Numbered from the stretch's first letter, positions 42,081 through 50,788 are shown. The stretch is DNA of 64,000 nucleotides from Paenibacillus sp. HWE-109 (GCF_022163125.1 NZ_CP091881.1:4154001-4218000), one strand, 5' to 3'. Numbers and translations are program-made. The notes: generated by a model from the letters alone, not told the origin.

Positions 42081-42329
42081 TCAAGCAGACTGATCATTCT
42101 GAGTTAATTTTTCCGCTCTTGCCGGCACATGATCCACCCCGCCCGGATGAAAAGGGTGACATTTGCATATCCTTTTGACAGATAGCCACGAACCCTTCAG
42201 CGCTCCGTGAACCTCAATAGCCTCCAACGCATATTGAGAGCACGTTGGGTAGAAACGGCAAGTCGGTGGCTTCAAAGGTGAAATAAACTTTCGATAAAAA
42301 TGAATAGGGACTTGTAGAGTCTTTTTCAT
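42081..42329 (-). CDS. yidD: Membrane protein insertion efficiency factor YidD
   Basis: 82 residues with the full YidD pattern: PIHFYRKFISPLKPPTCRFY, PTCSQYALEAIEVHGALKGS and KRICKCHPFHPGGVDHVP. The conserved cysteines are present. YidD assists YidC-mediated membrane insertion. Here it is not next to rpmH/rnpA/yidC but upstream of metG on its own, a placement common in Bacillota (ytjA in B. subtilis is also detached). Confidence 0.93.
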   Translation of the reverse strand: MKKTLQVPIHFYRKFISPLKPPTCRFYPTCSQYALEAIEVHGALKGSWLSVKRICKCHPFHPGGVDHVPARAEKLTQNDQSA

Positions 42330-42369
42330 TAGGACCGTTTCTCCCTTAGTTCAAAGTAATCAGAAAATA

Positions 42370-43060
42370 CTATCTCTCCATCATGCCTGAAAAAGGCGAT
42401 ACGGTCAATTCAGAACTATCCTTAGCCTGGTATTTGGTAACACTTAAAAAAACTCCGATATAAATGTATGGAAGTAAATAACTTAACCCATTTGCCAAAA
42501 AAAGGCCGGTGACCAGCGCTGCCAGTACATAGCGACGCTGTCATCCTTCGAAACGTAAGTTTAGCATTCATTCTCAACAACTTAGATTCCAAAAAAGAGC
42601 TTAAACTCACAGCTTGATCTAAATCACTCGAACGTTTATCTTGCATATCGGTGACATGAACTCTGGGTTTACCGATAGCTATCAACCAATTTTCTTCCGT
42701 AACAAAGGCAAAGTTAATTTTCTTCAATAGTAATTGTGCGCTTCTATAATTAATTTTAAGCATTTGTGAAAGTGAGCTTGCTGTATAAATCTTATCCGTC
42801 TGAATTAACAATTGAATCGCTTGAAACCAATGGAGCAACGAAAGCTTTGATTTATGCATGATTGTCCCTGCCGTTAAAGAAACTTGCATTCTGCAGTCCT
42901 TACATTCCAACAAACGACGAGTCCGAATATAGAAAGCTTGATGATGATCACAACGGGGACAACAGAAACCCTGGGCCCAGCGAAACTTCAACAAGTAATC
43001 CTCGCACTGCTTTTCCGTATCAAAGGAATACAATTCTAACCCCGAATTCATAGTATCCAT
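42370..43060 (-). CDS. Zinc-ribbon/HTH protein of transposase ancestry, frame-broken hydrophobic tail
   Basis: The intact frame (42422-43060, 212 codons) starts with an IS1595-type zinc ribbon (FCCPRCDHHQAFYIRTRRLL, ECKDCRMQVSL, residues about 31-63) and a helix-turn-helix (ASSLSQMLKINYRSAQLLLK, about 94-113). No DDE catalytic domain follows. After AKLTFRR the frame runs on as unlikely protein (TASLCTGSAGHRPFFGKWVK), whereas the +1 frame encodes QRRYVLAALVTGLFLANGLS then YLLPYIYIGVFLSVTKYQAK up to a TAG at 42370. So a single base inserted near 42538-42543 would join the ribbon/HTH to a C-terminal membrane helix. A strong sigma-A promoter with a palindrome lies upstream. It could be a mutated gene, a sequencing error, or programmed frameshifting. 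I do not know its function. Confidence 0.6.
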
Positions 43061-43099
43061 GGTATCACTCCTCCAATACGGAACGTTTGTTCTTGTTTT

Positions 43100-43128
43100 A
43101 TTATAACAAATTTTGTTAATTGTGTAAA
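43100..43128 (-). promoter_or_regulatory. Strong sigma-A promoter with palindrome, for the zinc-ribbon gene
   Basis: On the minus strand TTTACA (43123-43128), 17 bases, and TATAAT (43100-43105) with an extended TG one base before it. The near-palindrome AACAAAATTTGTT (43107-43119) fills the spacer, a classic operator position. GGAGG lies just before the ATG of the gene. Confidence 0.75.
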
Positions 43129-43435
43129 GTGTTTTTCCTTCCTCCTCCCCCTATACCACTTCAAATCTACTATTCTGTGATACATACAAAAGAGCAACGA
43201 TTCAACTCAACCTTAACTACACCACACGCATTTAATAGAATCTATGCCTTAGACGAATTGCCCCTGCTATTTTGTATATATCACAGAAAAGGGTGTTTGA
43301 AGCATAGGAACAGCATACTAAGAAAAACCCAGTTTTGAAGTCGGAATTCGAAGAAACACACTATCAAATACTACAACTAACCATTATATACTCAGTCTGG
43401 AGTTGGCATTAATCGAGATAATAATGAGTGCCGAG
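43129..43435. other. Intergenic region without recognisable gene
   Basis: About 300 bases with no ribosome-site-supported frame on either strand and no terminator. Mild pyrimidine-rich stretch at 43133-43155. Nothing further is visible. Confidence 0.5.
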
Positions 43436-43941
43436 GGTGCAGTCCGGAGTCGCGGAAGTTTGGGGAGTTTGGGGGTGCGGGGTGCGGGGTGCGGGGTGCG
43501 GGGTGCGGGTACGGGTGCGGGTACGGGTACGGGTACGGGTACGGGTACGGGTACGGGTGACGGGTGACGGGTGACGGGGTGACGGGTGACGGGTGACGGG
43601 TGACGGGTGACGGGTGACGGGTGACGGGTGACGGGTGACGGGTGACGGGTGACGAGTGACGGGTGTGTGAGTGCGGGTGACGGTGCGCGGGTGCGGGTGC
43701 GGGGTGCGGGTGCGGGTGCGGGGTGCGGGGTGCGGGGTGCGGGTGCGGGGTGCGGGGTGCGGGGTGCGGGGTGCGGGGTGCGGGGTGCGGGGGTGCGGGG
43801 TGCGGGGTGCGGGGTGCGGGGTGCGGGGTGCGGGGTGACAGGTGCGGGTGCGGGGTGACGGGTGACGGGTGCGGGGTGACAACGGGGTGACGGGTGCGGG
43901 TGCGGGGTGACGGGTGCAATTCGGAGGTGCAGTCCGGAGTC
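43436..43941 (+). repeat. G-rich short tandem repeat array with flanking direct repeats
   Basis: Between two copies of the 16-mer GGTGCAGTCCGGAGTC (43436-43451 and 43926-43941) lies an array (about 43470-43917) made of blocks of GGGGTGC, GGGTAC, GGGTGAC and GGGTGC units, all G3-G4 tracts separated by three or four bases. The blocks are ordered: GGGGTGC first, then GGGTAC, a long run of GGGTGAC, then GGGGTGC again, and mixed units at the end. The plus strand is extremely G-rich and should form G-quadruplexes. Open frames across it encode only repetitive His/Pro/Arg and are not genes. It lies between the lacZ terminator and the zinc-ribbon gene. Confidence 0.95.
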
Positions 43942-43983
43942 TCGGGAGTTGGGGGTGTGGTTGAACCGCGTAGCGCAATAATG

Positions 43984-44011
43984 AAAAAGCCTCTGCCGAT
44001 TTGGCAGAGGG
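43984..44011 (-). terminator. Terminator of the GH42 gene
   Basis: On the minus strand CCTCTGCC pairs with GGCAGAGG around a five-base loop, followed by CTTTTTC. Confidence 0.85.
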
Positions 44012-44017
44012 GGCGGA

Positions 44018-46045
44018 TTACTTTTCCAGGATCATTACTGCTTTGGGGGGCAGTGTGGCGGTGACTTCTACTGGCTGGCCTGATATTAAATCGGTGCCCT
44101 TAAAGGAACCAAGTTCGATGCTGGTCGGGTGGTCATTATGATTTAGGATAAACAGAAAGGAATGATTGTCCTTCGTTGTTCTTGTTGAGACTTCTACTCC
44201 GGGAACAGGTGGAATGGGCGATGTGATGCCTTTATCCTTGCAGAGATTAGCAAGCAAGCCTTGTAAGAAGGCGGGTTCAGGGCTGGAAGCTACGTACCAA
44301 GCTTGTCCTGATCCAAATTTATTCACGGTGAGGACAGGCATACCTTGATAGAACTCGTGGGCATAGACGGCTTTGACTTCTGCTCCTTCAGCGTGGATCA
44401 AGTCGCATAGCAGTCCGCATTGATACTCACCTTTTAAGGCGCCGAAAGGCTCATTTAGAACGATTTGATTGTGCTGGTCCGCGAAGAGAGCGTCAATTTC
44501 TTCTGCCCAAATGCCAAGTACATTGCGCAATTCTCCTGGGTATCCGCCGAGGGTGACGATATCATTTTCGTTGACGATGCCGCTGAAGAATGTTGTAAGA
44601 AAGGTCCCACCTGCTTGAACGTAATCTTCAATCCGCTGAGCATAACCTTTTTTGACCATATACATAACAGGTGCTATGACGATGTCATAGTTTGAAAGTT
44701 CATCTTCGGTGCTAATGAGATCAGCTTGAATGTTTTGCTGAAATAAGGCGTCATAGTATTTATGAACTTCATCAACATATTTGAGAGCAACGGTGGGTCC
44801 GCTTGATAGTTCTACAGCCCAGCGGTTTTCCCAGTCGTAGACGATGCCTACTCGCGCATTGATTCTAGTGTCCAGTAGTTTATCTGATATTGATTGCAGT
44901 TCTGAGCCTAGTTCTGCGCACTCGCGGAACACTCTGGTATGTTCATGTCCTACGTGTTCGATCACGGCGCCGTGGTATTTTTCGCAGGCCCCTACGGACC
45001 GGCGCAACTGGAAAAACAATATGGTATCTGCGCCATGGGCAACAGCTTGGTAACTCCAGAGTTTCATAACTCCCGGACGTTTAAGTGAGTTATACGGTTG
45101 CCAATTTTGTTGACTTGGCGTTTGCTCCATGAGCATAAAGGGCTGGCCGCCTTTCAAACCGCGCATCAGATCGTGAGTCATCGCTGTTAAGCTGACTGGC
45201 GTGTTGAAAGATGGATAGTTGTCCCAGGAGATAACATCCAAATATTTGGCCCATTTGAAATAGTCTAATTCTTTATAAAGCCCCATTAAATTCGTCGTAA
45301 TTGGCAGCTCTGGTGTATGTTTTTTGATAGCGTTGTATTCCAGCTTATAGCAATCTAGCAGGCTATCCGACATGAATCTGCGATAATCCAAAGAGATTCC
45401 TTGGAAGGTTGATCTATCTTCAATCCGTTCTTCTGAAAGGGCGTTGGGAGGAACGATTTCCGCCCAATCATAAAAGGTGTGTCCCCAAAAACGTGTATTC
45501 CACACTTTATTAAGATGATCCAGTGTTGTATAACGTGCTTGCAGCCAATTGCGGAACCCTTCCGCGCATTGATCGCAATAACAGTAACCTCCATACTCGT
45601 TTGAAATATGCCAGATTAGGAGGGCAGGATGATTCTTGTAGCGTTCTGCTAATCTCTCAGCGATTCGCTCTGAATATTTGCGATAAGTCGGGCTATTCGG
45701 GCACGAATTGTGTCTTGATCCGAATTTACGCTTACGACCCTCGAAATCCACCCGCAGTATATCTGGATATTTCCGTGCCATCCACGCGGGATGGGCTCCC
45801 GTGCTCGTCGCTAAACATACATAAGTCCCATTAGCATGCAAACGATCAATAATGTCATCCAACCATGTAAAGTCGTAGGTGTCTTCATTGGGTTGTGATA
45901 ATGCCCAAGAGAAAACATTGACGGTTGCGACGTCAATGCCGGCGATTTTGAACATTCGCAAATCCTCGTTCATGACTTCTGCATCCCATTGCTCGGGGTT
46001 ATAATCCCCGCCATACCAGATTTTCGGCAACTTCTCATTGATCAT
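44018..46045 (-). CDS. Beta-galactosidase, glycoside hydrolase family 42
   Basis: 675 residues from the ATG at 46043-46045 (MINEKLPKIWYGGDYNPEQW), with GAGGTG seven bases upstream. GH42 features: acid/base Glu in IWHISNEYGGYCYCDQCAEG, which also shows the Cys cluster for zinc, and the nucleophile Glu in FMLMEQTPSQQNW; then a trimerisation domain and a C-terminal beta domain. There is no signal peptide, so it acts in the cytoplasm on beta-galactosides taken up from outside (lactose or galacto-oligosaccharides, arabinogalactan fragments). A divergent AraC regulator lies 119 bases upstream; no transporter is adjacent. Confidence 0.95.
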   Translation of the reverse strand: MINEKLPKIWYGGDYNPEQWDAEVMNEDLRMFKIAGIDVATVNVFSWALSQPNEDTYDFTWLDDIIDRLHANGTYVCLATSTGAHPAWMARKYPDILRVDFEGRKRKFGSRHNSCPNSPTYRKYSERIAERLAERYKNHPALLIWHISNEYGGYCYCDQCAEGFRNWLQARYTTLDHLNKVWNTRFWGHTFYDWAEIVPPNALSEERIEDRSTFQGISLDYRRFMSDSLLDCYKLEYNAIKKHTPELPITTNLMGLYKELDYFKWAKYLDVISWDNYPSFNTPVSLTAMTHDLMRGLKGGQPFMLMEQTPSQQNWQPYNSLKRPGVMKLWSYQAVAHGADTILFFQLRRSVGACEKYHGAVIEHVGHEHTRVFRECAELGSELQSISDKLLDTRINARVGIVYDWENRWAVELSSGPTVALKYVDEVHKYYDALFQQNIQADLISTEDELSNYDIVIAPVMYMVKKGYAQRIEDYVQAGGTFLTTFFSGIVNENDIVTLGGYPGELRNVLGIWAEEIDALFADQHNQIVLNEPFGALKGEYQCGLLCDLIHAEGAEVKAVYAHEFYQGMPVLTVNKFGSGQAWYVASSPEPAFLQGLLANLCKDKGITSPIPPVPGVEVSTRTTKDNHSFLFILNHNDHPTSIELGSFKGTDLISGQPVEVTATLPPKAVMILEK

Positions 46046-46164
46046 GGATCGCACCTCAGCCTTTTTGTTATATAAGAATAAGTACATTGTATTGGTTTCT
46101 TAGCCATCTTAAAATATAATATTCTTGCAATCTTATATAATAAAATGGAACAGGAATGAGAGCT

Positions 46165-46986
46165 ATGCATAAGCGATTTGAATTAACTCCATCAACAGCG
46201 CAACCGTTTCCATTATTTATAGGAAGTATTGGTCATCATGAAGAACAGGAGAAGATGATACGACCACAGGGATTGCCCTTTTTCCATTGGCTGCAAACTC
46301 ATTCAGGTGAAGGCGAATTTACGCTAGGCGAAAAGAAATACCGCTTAACAAAAGGATCGGGAGTTTTACTACTGCCTGGTACTCCTCATGCCTACAGCGC
46401 GCTATCCGAATTCTGGTGCACGCAATATGTCACATTCGGTGGAAACTGCGTTGAAACTATTTTAAGCACGATGGATTTATTGGTATCGGCTGTTTTCAGA
46501 TGGGACGAGGAAGGTCCATTGCAGTTAGAACTGGCTCGAATATTAGGAAAATTGGATTCAGATATGGAGTATTCTGACTATGACGCTTCAGCAGACTTGT
46601 ATTATTTCTTCATACAATTAAAAAGACATGGTCAAATGAATAATCGAATTTCAATTCGAAATCAAATGCTTCATTTGCAGCCGCTGCTGGATTGGCTGGA
46701 AGCTGACTATGGGAATCCAGATATCGGCCTTGAACAGATGGCTGCTGTTCTTGCAAAGACACCTCGACATTTAAATACACAGTTTCAGCATGCATTTGGA
46801 CTCTCTCCCTATGCGTACTTAATTATGCTGCGACTTCGCAAATCAAAAGAGATGTTAATAAGTCAAAGAGAGAAAACGATAACTGATATCGCTGTATGTG
46901 TGGGGTTTCGCGATACTAGTCACTTTGTGGCAAGTTTTCGCAAACAAATCGGGCTTACACCGGAACGATTTAGACAGATGAATTAA
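46165..46986 (+). CDS. AraC-family regulator, divergent from the GH42 gene
   Basis: 273 residues from the ATG at 46165 (AGGA nine bases before); an ATG three codons upstream is possible. N-terminal cupin-like sensor (HWLQTHSGEGEFTLGEKKYR, GSGVLLLPGTPHAYSAL) and C-terminal double HTH (IGLEQMAAVLAKTPRHLNTQ; TITDIAVCVGFRDTSHFVAS then FRKQIGLTPERFR). Such proteins sense a sugar and activate adjacent catabolic genes, here presumably the divergent beta-galactosidase. The ligand is an inference. Confidence 0.9.
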   Translation: MHKRFELTPSTAQPFPLFIGSIGHHEEQEKMIRPQGLPFFHWLQTHSGEGEFTLGEKKYRLTKGSGVLLLPGTPHAYSALSEFWCTQYVTFGGNCVETILSTMDLLVSAVFRWDEEGPLQLELARILGKLDSDMEYSDYDASADLYYFFIQLKRHGQMNNRISIRNQMLHLQPLLDWLEADYGNPDIGLEQMAAVLAKTPRHLNTQFQHAFGLSPYAYLIMLRLRKSKEMLISQREKTITDIAVCVGFRDTSHFVASFRKQIGLTPERFRQMN

Positions 46987-47043
46987 TAATGGTATATAAT
47001 AATAATATAGTTACTATTTTTTCTTTAAAGGAGATTGAATCAA

Positions 47044-47676
47044 TTGATTATAGAAATTTTCCAGGATATTGTTTGTCCTTGGTGTCGGATTGGCAAAAAG
47101 AATTTAATGGATGCATTGGCTACTTTTACAGCTGAGCCTGTAGAAATTCATTATCGAGCTTACCAGTTAGATCCTTCAACACCTGCAGATGGCTTGCCAT
47201 TCCGAGAAAGCATGATGAAAAAAATGCGTGCGGATGAAGATCGTTTGAAAGGGATGTTCCAGCAGGTTACGGATGCAGGCAAAGCGGCAGGCTTGCATTT
47301 CGATTTTGATAAAGTGCTGAAGTCACCAAATACGTTAAGAGCACATCAACTCCTCGCTATTTCTCCACTAGAGATTAAAAAGGATCTTGTTGATAGCATG
47401 TTTCAAGCTTACCTTGAAGATGGAAAAGATGTTGGCGATGTAGAAGTCTTGCTTGATCTCGCCGAACAGTTAGGTCAAAACAGAGAGCAGTTGTCCTTGT
47501 CGCTACAAGCTAAGGATGGGCTGGAATCCGTGGAGGATGACATTGAATTTGCAAGTCAAGCTGGTGTTACAGGCGTTCCCTTCTTCGTCATCAACCACAA
47601 ATATGCGCTTACCGGCGCACAGCCTGCCGCAACTTTCTCACAAGTTTTACAACAGATTAGCGAGGAAAAATCCTAA
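47044..47676 (+). CDS. DsbA-family oxidoreductase (FrnE-like)
   Basis: 210 residues from the TTG at 47044, ten bases after AAAGGAG (an earlier TTG at 47035 is too close to it). Thioredoxin fold with the active site IVCPWCRIGKKNL, a helical insertion (RAHQLLAISPLEIKKDLVDS), and the cis-Pro loop GVTGVPFFVINHKYALTGAQ. No signal peptide: a cytoplasmic FrnE/2-hydroxychromene-isomerase-like oxidoreductase. Substrate unknown. It ends in a shared terminator with the convergent transporter gene. Confidence 0.9.
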   Translation: MIIEIFQDIVCPWCRIGKKNLMDALATFTAEPVEIHYRAYQLDPSTPADGLPFRESMMKKMRADEDRLKGMFQQVTDAGKAAGLHFDFDKVLKSPNTLRAHQLLAISPLEIKKDLVDSMFQAYLEDGKDVGDVEVLLDLAEQLGQNREQLSLSLQAKDGLESVEDDIEFASQAGVTGVPFFVINHKYALTGAQPAATFSQVLQQISEEKS

Positions 47677-47679
47677 AAC

Positions 47680-47725
47680 AAAAACCGGCTTGCTCTTAGA
47701 ATTTAAGAGAAGCCGGTTTTTATTT
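47680..47725. terminator. Bidirectional terminator, frnE-like / yhhQ
   Basis: AAAACCGGCTTGCTCTTA and TAAGAGAAGCCGGTTTT pair with one bulged base around a five-base loop; A and T runs on both sides allow termination in both directions between the two convergent genes. Confidence 0.9.
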
Positions 47726-48403
47726 TTAGGATTTAAACTCAAAATTCCTGGCTATATAAAGCACCGGTGTCGATGCGATTGAAATAACAAATTTAATTCC
47801 GTATGTGGTTAAGAAAATTTGCAGCCAAACATTCCAATCATAGACGCCTGCAAAAGCAATGGTGCAAAAGACGAAGGAATCAACCAGTTGACTGATACCT
47901 GTTGATCCATTATTGCGAATCCAGAGCTGGTTGCGTGCGGAGAAAACCTTTTTCAAATACGTGTAAATTCTTACGTCCAGGAATTGGCTAATGAGATACG
48001 CTGTCAAGCTACCCAGTGCTATTCGCGGCAAAAGACCAAAGATCGTTTCTAACGAAGATTGCCCAATATCACTTTCCTGAGGTGTGAACTTCATCGCCAT
48101 TTGCATAATGATGATCGTCATGATCAAGGTGAAGAATCCAAACCAGACGGCCTTTTTGGCTTCCTTTTCACCGTATTTCTCATTCAGCAGATCAGTCGTT
48201 AAATAAATAGTGCCATACATGGTGTTGCCAAGTGTCATAACCAACCCAAACATATCAATGGTTTTGACGACTTGGATGTTTGCCAGAACGGTTGCCACCC
48301 CGACCCACGCATACAACCCCTGTTTCCCGAACATCCGGTAACAGATAAGAAACAATACGAAATTAACAAGGACGAATCCTACGCCCCATACAAAATTAAA
48401 CAT
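47726..48403 (-). CDS. yhhQ: Queuosine precursor transporter (YhhQ/QPTR family)
   Basis: 225 residues with about six membrane helices. Family motifs: VLANIQVVKTIDMFGLVMTL, GNTMYGTIYLTTDLLNEKYG, ALGSLTAYLISQFLDVRIYT and NNGSTGISQLVDSFVFCTIA. The DLLNEKYG and SQLVDS motifs mark the YhhQ family, which takes up queuosine precursors (preQ0/preQ1). The ATG has AGGGGG six bases before, and that ribosome site is part of the preQ1-like riboswitch in the leader, so high preQ1 should lower its translation. Confidence 0.92.
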   Translation of the reverse strand: MFNFVWGVGFVLVNFVLFLICYRMFGKQGLYAWVGVATVLANIQVVKTIDMFGLVMTLGNTMYGTIYLTTDLLNEKYGEKEAKKAVWFGFFTLIMTIIIMQMAMKFTPQESDIGQSSLETIFGLLPRIALGSLTAYLISQFLDVRIYTYLKKVFSARNQLWIRNNGSTGISQLVDSFVFCTIAFAGVYDWNVWLQIFLTTYGIKFVISIASTPVLYIARNFEFKS

Positions 48404-48409
48404 GCTATT

Positions 48410-48448
48410 CCCCCTAGTTTTGATAACGCGGGAAGTTCACGAACCGCG
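48410..48448 (-). ncRNA. preQ1-I-like riboswitch before yhhQ
   Basis: On the minus strand the leader reads CGCGG (48444-48448), loop TTCGTGAACTTC, CCGCG (48427-48431), then TTATCAAAACTAGG running into the GGGGG ribosome site. This has the stem, the GGTTC...CCC loop of the same length as the B. subtilis queC leader, and the A-rich AAAACTAGG tail of the preQ1-I class. The function of the next gene fits. Control would be at translation, since the tail overlaps the ribosome site. Confidence 0.75.
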
Positions 48449-48600
48449 GCTTTGCTTTGCAAAGCGATGTTGATTATAGCATGAAGCGGTTAGGTTGTGG
48501 CAACTTTTTTTCCAAAAACCTTTTTTGGCATCTTTCATCTTTCCTGCAGATATATGATAATGAACGAATGGAACAGCATATCTAGAACAGGAGCCCACGA

Positions 48601-50703
48601 ATGTCTACTTTTTTGCAAGCATTAAAGCATCTGCCTTCTCGCATTTTGATTGTTGTTTTGCCGTTTCTCTTAATGGGTCTAGTCGAATATTTGGAAAGAG
48701 GATCTTATGTTGAGCTTCACAGATGGGTATTGAGCCACCCGCTATCGATGGTTCTTGCTTATTTTGTCGTGGGAACTTTGTATTTATTTCTCATAGCTGC
48801 AACTGGCCGTTACCGACTATCATTCTGGCTGCTTTGTATCGTATTGCTTCCATTAGCTGCAATAAGCGGCAGTAAATTAAAAGCGATCGGTGCCCCTTAC
48901 TATCCTTGGGACCTGTTTTTCAATAATCAAATCGTGGAGTACAGGGCGTTTTTAAAAGGATTTTTATCGATTAACATTATGGGAACTATACTGGCGTTTT
49001 TATTGATCGTTGCTCTGTTGTTCTATTTGACGCCAATTCTAAAAAAACGCATCGCATTTACTTGGATTGAACGGGGTATGTACGGGGTTATTGCAATTGT
49101 TTTGGCAATTAGTCTTTATATGGACAAGCCTATTCCTTTCATGAATCTATATGGGATATATACCGTTCCTTGGGATCAAACGATTACCTATGACGAGAAT
49201 GGGTACCTCTATTCATCAGTCAAAATGTTAGGTTTTCTGAATGTATCCAAACCAGCTGGCTACAGTAAAAAAGCTATTAATTCCATTCTAGCTCAGATTC
49301 CAGAAAACAAAGTTGCCAGTGATAAAAAGCCAAATATCATTGTCATGTTGGGAGAATCTTTTATGGATCCGACACAAATGAGTACTATTACTTTTAGCCG
49401 TGATCCTATTCCAAATCTGCACAAACTGCAAAAAACATTTACTAGCGGCTACATGCTGTCACCGCAGTTCGGCGGCAGTACAGCCAATGTAGAGTTTGAG
49501 GTATTGTCCGGTAATTCCATGCGCTTTTTCGGTCAATCTCCCGATAAAATATTGCCATATATTCAATACATGAACCACGGTGTGGACTCGTTAGCCAGTA
49601 TTGCAACAAGGCAAGGATATACGGCTACGTCAATCAATCCGTTCTTCAGTTATTTTTTTGATAGCAGAAAGGTATATAAGCATTTCGGCTTCTCGCGTTT
49701 TATCGCAAGCGAATTTTTCCCCAATGATTTTGAAGGGCCTAATTATGCCGATCGGGCTGTTGTGAAAAAAATTATCGAGGAAACTGAGAAAAGTTCAGGG
49801 CCTGATTTTGTTTTTGCGAATACCATGGAAAATCATCATCCGTATAAGCCAGGGAAATTCGCTCAAAACACGATTGCTGTTACCGGAAATATTTCTTCGG
49901 AATCCAAAGGTATTCTGGAAACGTATGCTCAGGGAATTTCGGGTACTGACAAAGCGCTGCAAACTCTTGTAGACTACTATTCCAAAAAAGATGAACCAAC
50001 GATTATTCTTTTTTTCGGAGATCATTTCCCATTCTTTGAAAACGACTATAAGGTGTACAGAGATGCCAAATATGTGCTTCCTAACGATCCTGATTTATAT
50101 ACAAAAACGCATTACACGCCATTTCTTATCTGGAACAATTTCCTGCCAGCCGATCAAGAGAAACGGGATCTCAAGTTGAGTCCTGCCTTCCTCGGCCCCA
50201 AGTTACTTCATATGGCTGGCATCCAAGGAAGTTATTATACAGACTATCTCTACGGATTATCTCAAAAAATACCGGTCATCCCGCCAAGTGAAATGTGGGC
50301 TTCTTATGGAATTAAAGAATCCGATCTTGCAAATTATGAGTTGCTGCAATATGACAACTTGTTCGGCAGCCGCTATGGGTATGAAGCCAAAGGATTCAAA
50401 GATACCATTGTCCAGCCTGCCTATATCCTAGGTTACGGCGATCCTGTTATAACGAAAGTGTTGCTCAGCGAACATACGCTTAAGGTAACTGGAACACCTT
50501 TCTATTCCTCATGCAACGTCTATATTGACGGACAATCCTTCAAATCAAATTTTGACGGTGAGGATACGCTCTATGTTGACTTATCCGATACGGCTAATCC
50601 TCTTCTAGAAGCTGACAAAACCCATCAAGTTGAGGTTCGCATCTATGATGATAAAAAAATGAAGATTGGGCAATCCAACTTTTACCCGCTTCCTGCGTCA
50701 TGA
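48601..50703 (+). CDS. LtaS-type membrane sulfatase/phosphoglycerol transferase, copy 1
   Basis: 700 residues. Five N-terminal membrane helices (to about residue 172), then an extracellular sulfatase-fold domain: Glu252 in IIVMLGESFMDP (metal), Thr294 in FGGSTANVEFEVLSGNSMRF (the nucleophile position of LtaS), EGPNYADRAVV, ANTMENHHPYKP and ILFFGDHFPFF (metal Asp/His). A C-terminal beta-sandwich-like extension (about 620-700) is not in classical LtaS. The family transfers glycerol phosphate from phosphatidylglycerol onto lipoteichoic acid or similar polymers. It has a paralogue at 56324. AGGAG precedes the ATG. Confidence 0.9.
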   Translation: MSTFLQALKHLPSRILIVVLPFLLMGLVEYLERGSYVELHRWVLSHPLSMVLAYFVVGTLYLFLIAATGRYRLSFWLLCIVLLPLAAISGSKLKAIGAPYYPWDLFFNNQIVEYRAFLKGFLSINIMGTILAFLLIVALLFYLTPILKKRIAFTWIERGMYGVIAIVLAISLYMDKPIPFMNLYGIYTVPWDQTITYDENGYLYSSVKMLGFLNVSKPAGYSKKAINSILAQIPENKVASDKKPNIIVMLGESFMDPTQMSTITFSRDPIPNLHKLQKTFTSGYMLSPQFGGSTANVEFEVLSGNSMRFFGQSPDKILPYIQYMNHGVDSLASIATRQGYTATSINPFFSYFFDSRKVYKHFGFSRFIASEFFPNDFEGPNYADRAVVKKIIEETEKSSGPDFVFANTMENHHPYKPGKFAQNTIAVTGNISSESKGILETYAQGISGTDKALQTLVDYYSKKDEPTIILFFGDHFPFFENDYKVYRDAKYVLPNDPDLYTKTHYTPFLIWNNFLPADQEKRDLKLSPAFLGPKLLHMAGIQGSYYTDYLYGLSQKIPVIPPSEMWASYGIKESDLANYELLQYDNLFGSRYGYEAKGFKDTIVQPAYILGYGDPVITKVLLSEHTLKVTGTPFYSSCNVYIDGQSFKSNFDGEDTLYVDLSDTANPLLEADKTHQVEVRIYDDKKMKIGQSNFYPLPAS

Positions 50704-50704
50704 C

Positions 50705-50758
50705 AAAACCCCCTTAGGAATAGGATGAAAATATATCCTGTTTCCTAAGGGGGTTTTT
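50705..50758 (+). terminator. Terminator of LtaS-like gene 1
   Basis: AAAACCCCCTTAGGAA pairs with TTTCCTAAGGGGGTTTTT, with an inner TAGGAT/ATATCC pairing; a T run closes it. Confidence 0.9.
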
Positions 50759-50788
50759 GCTATCCGCTATCGCACGCCGCCTGCGCAT

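Noticed and set aside
43120..43338. 72-codon plus-strand ORF before the G-rich array
   Set aside because: No ribosome site, no recognisable domain, overlaps the promoter of the zinc-ribbon gene.
43470..43917. Possible CRISPR array
   Set aside because: The units are 6-7 bases with no spacers and no cas genes nearby.
43392..43978. Two overlapping minus-strand ORFs of 175 and 189 codons rich in His, Pro, Arg and Thr
   Set aside because: They are read-throughs of the G-rich tandem array; the translation is a pure repeat in two frames at once, with no ribosome site.
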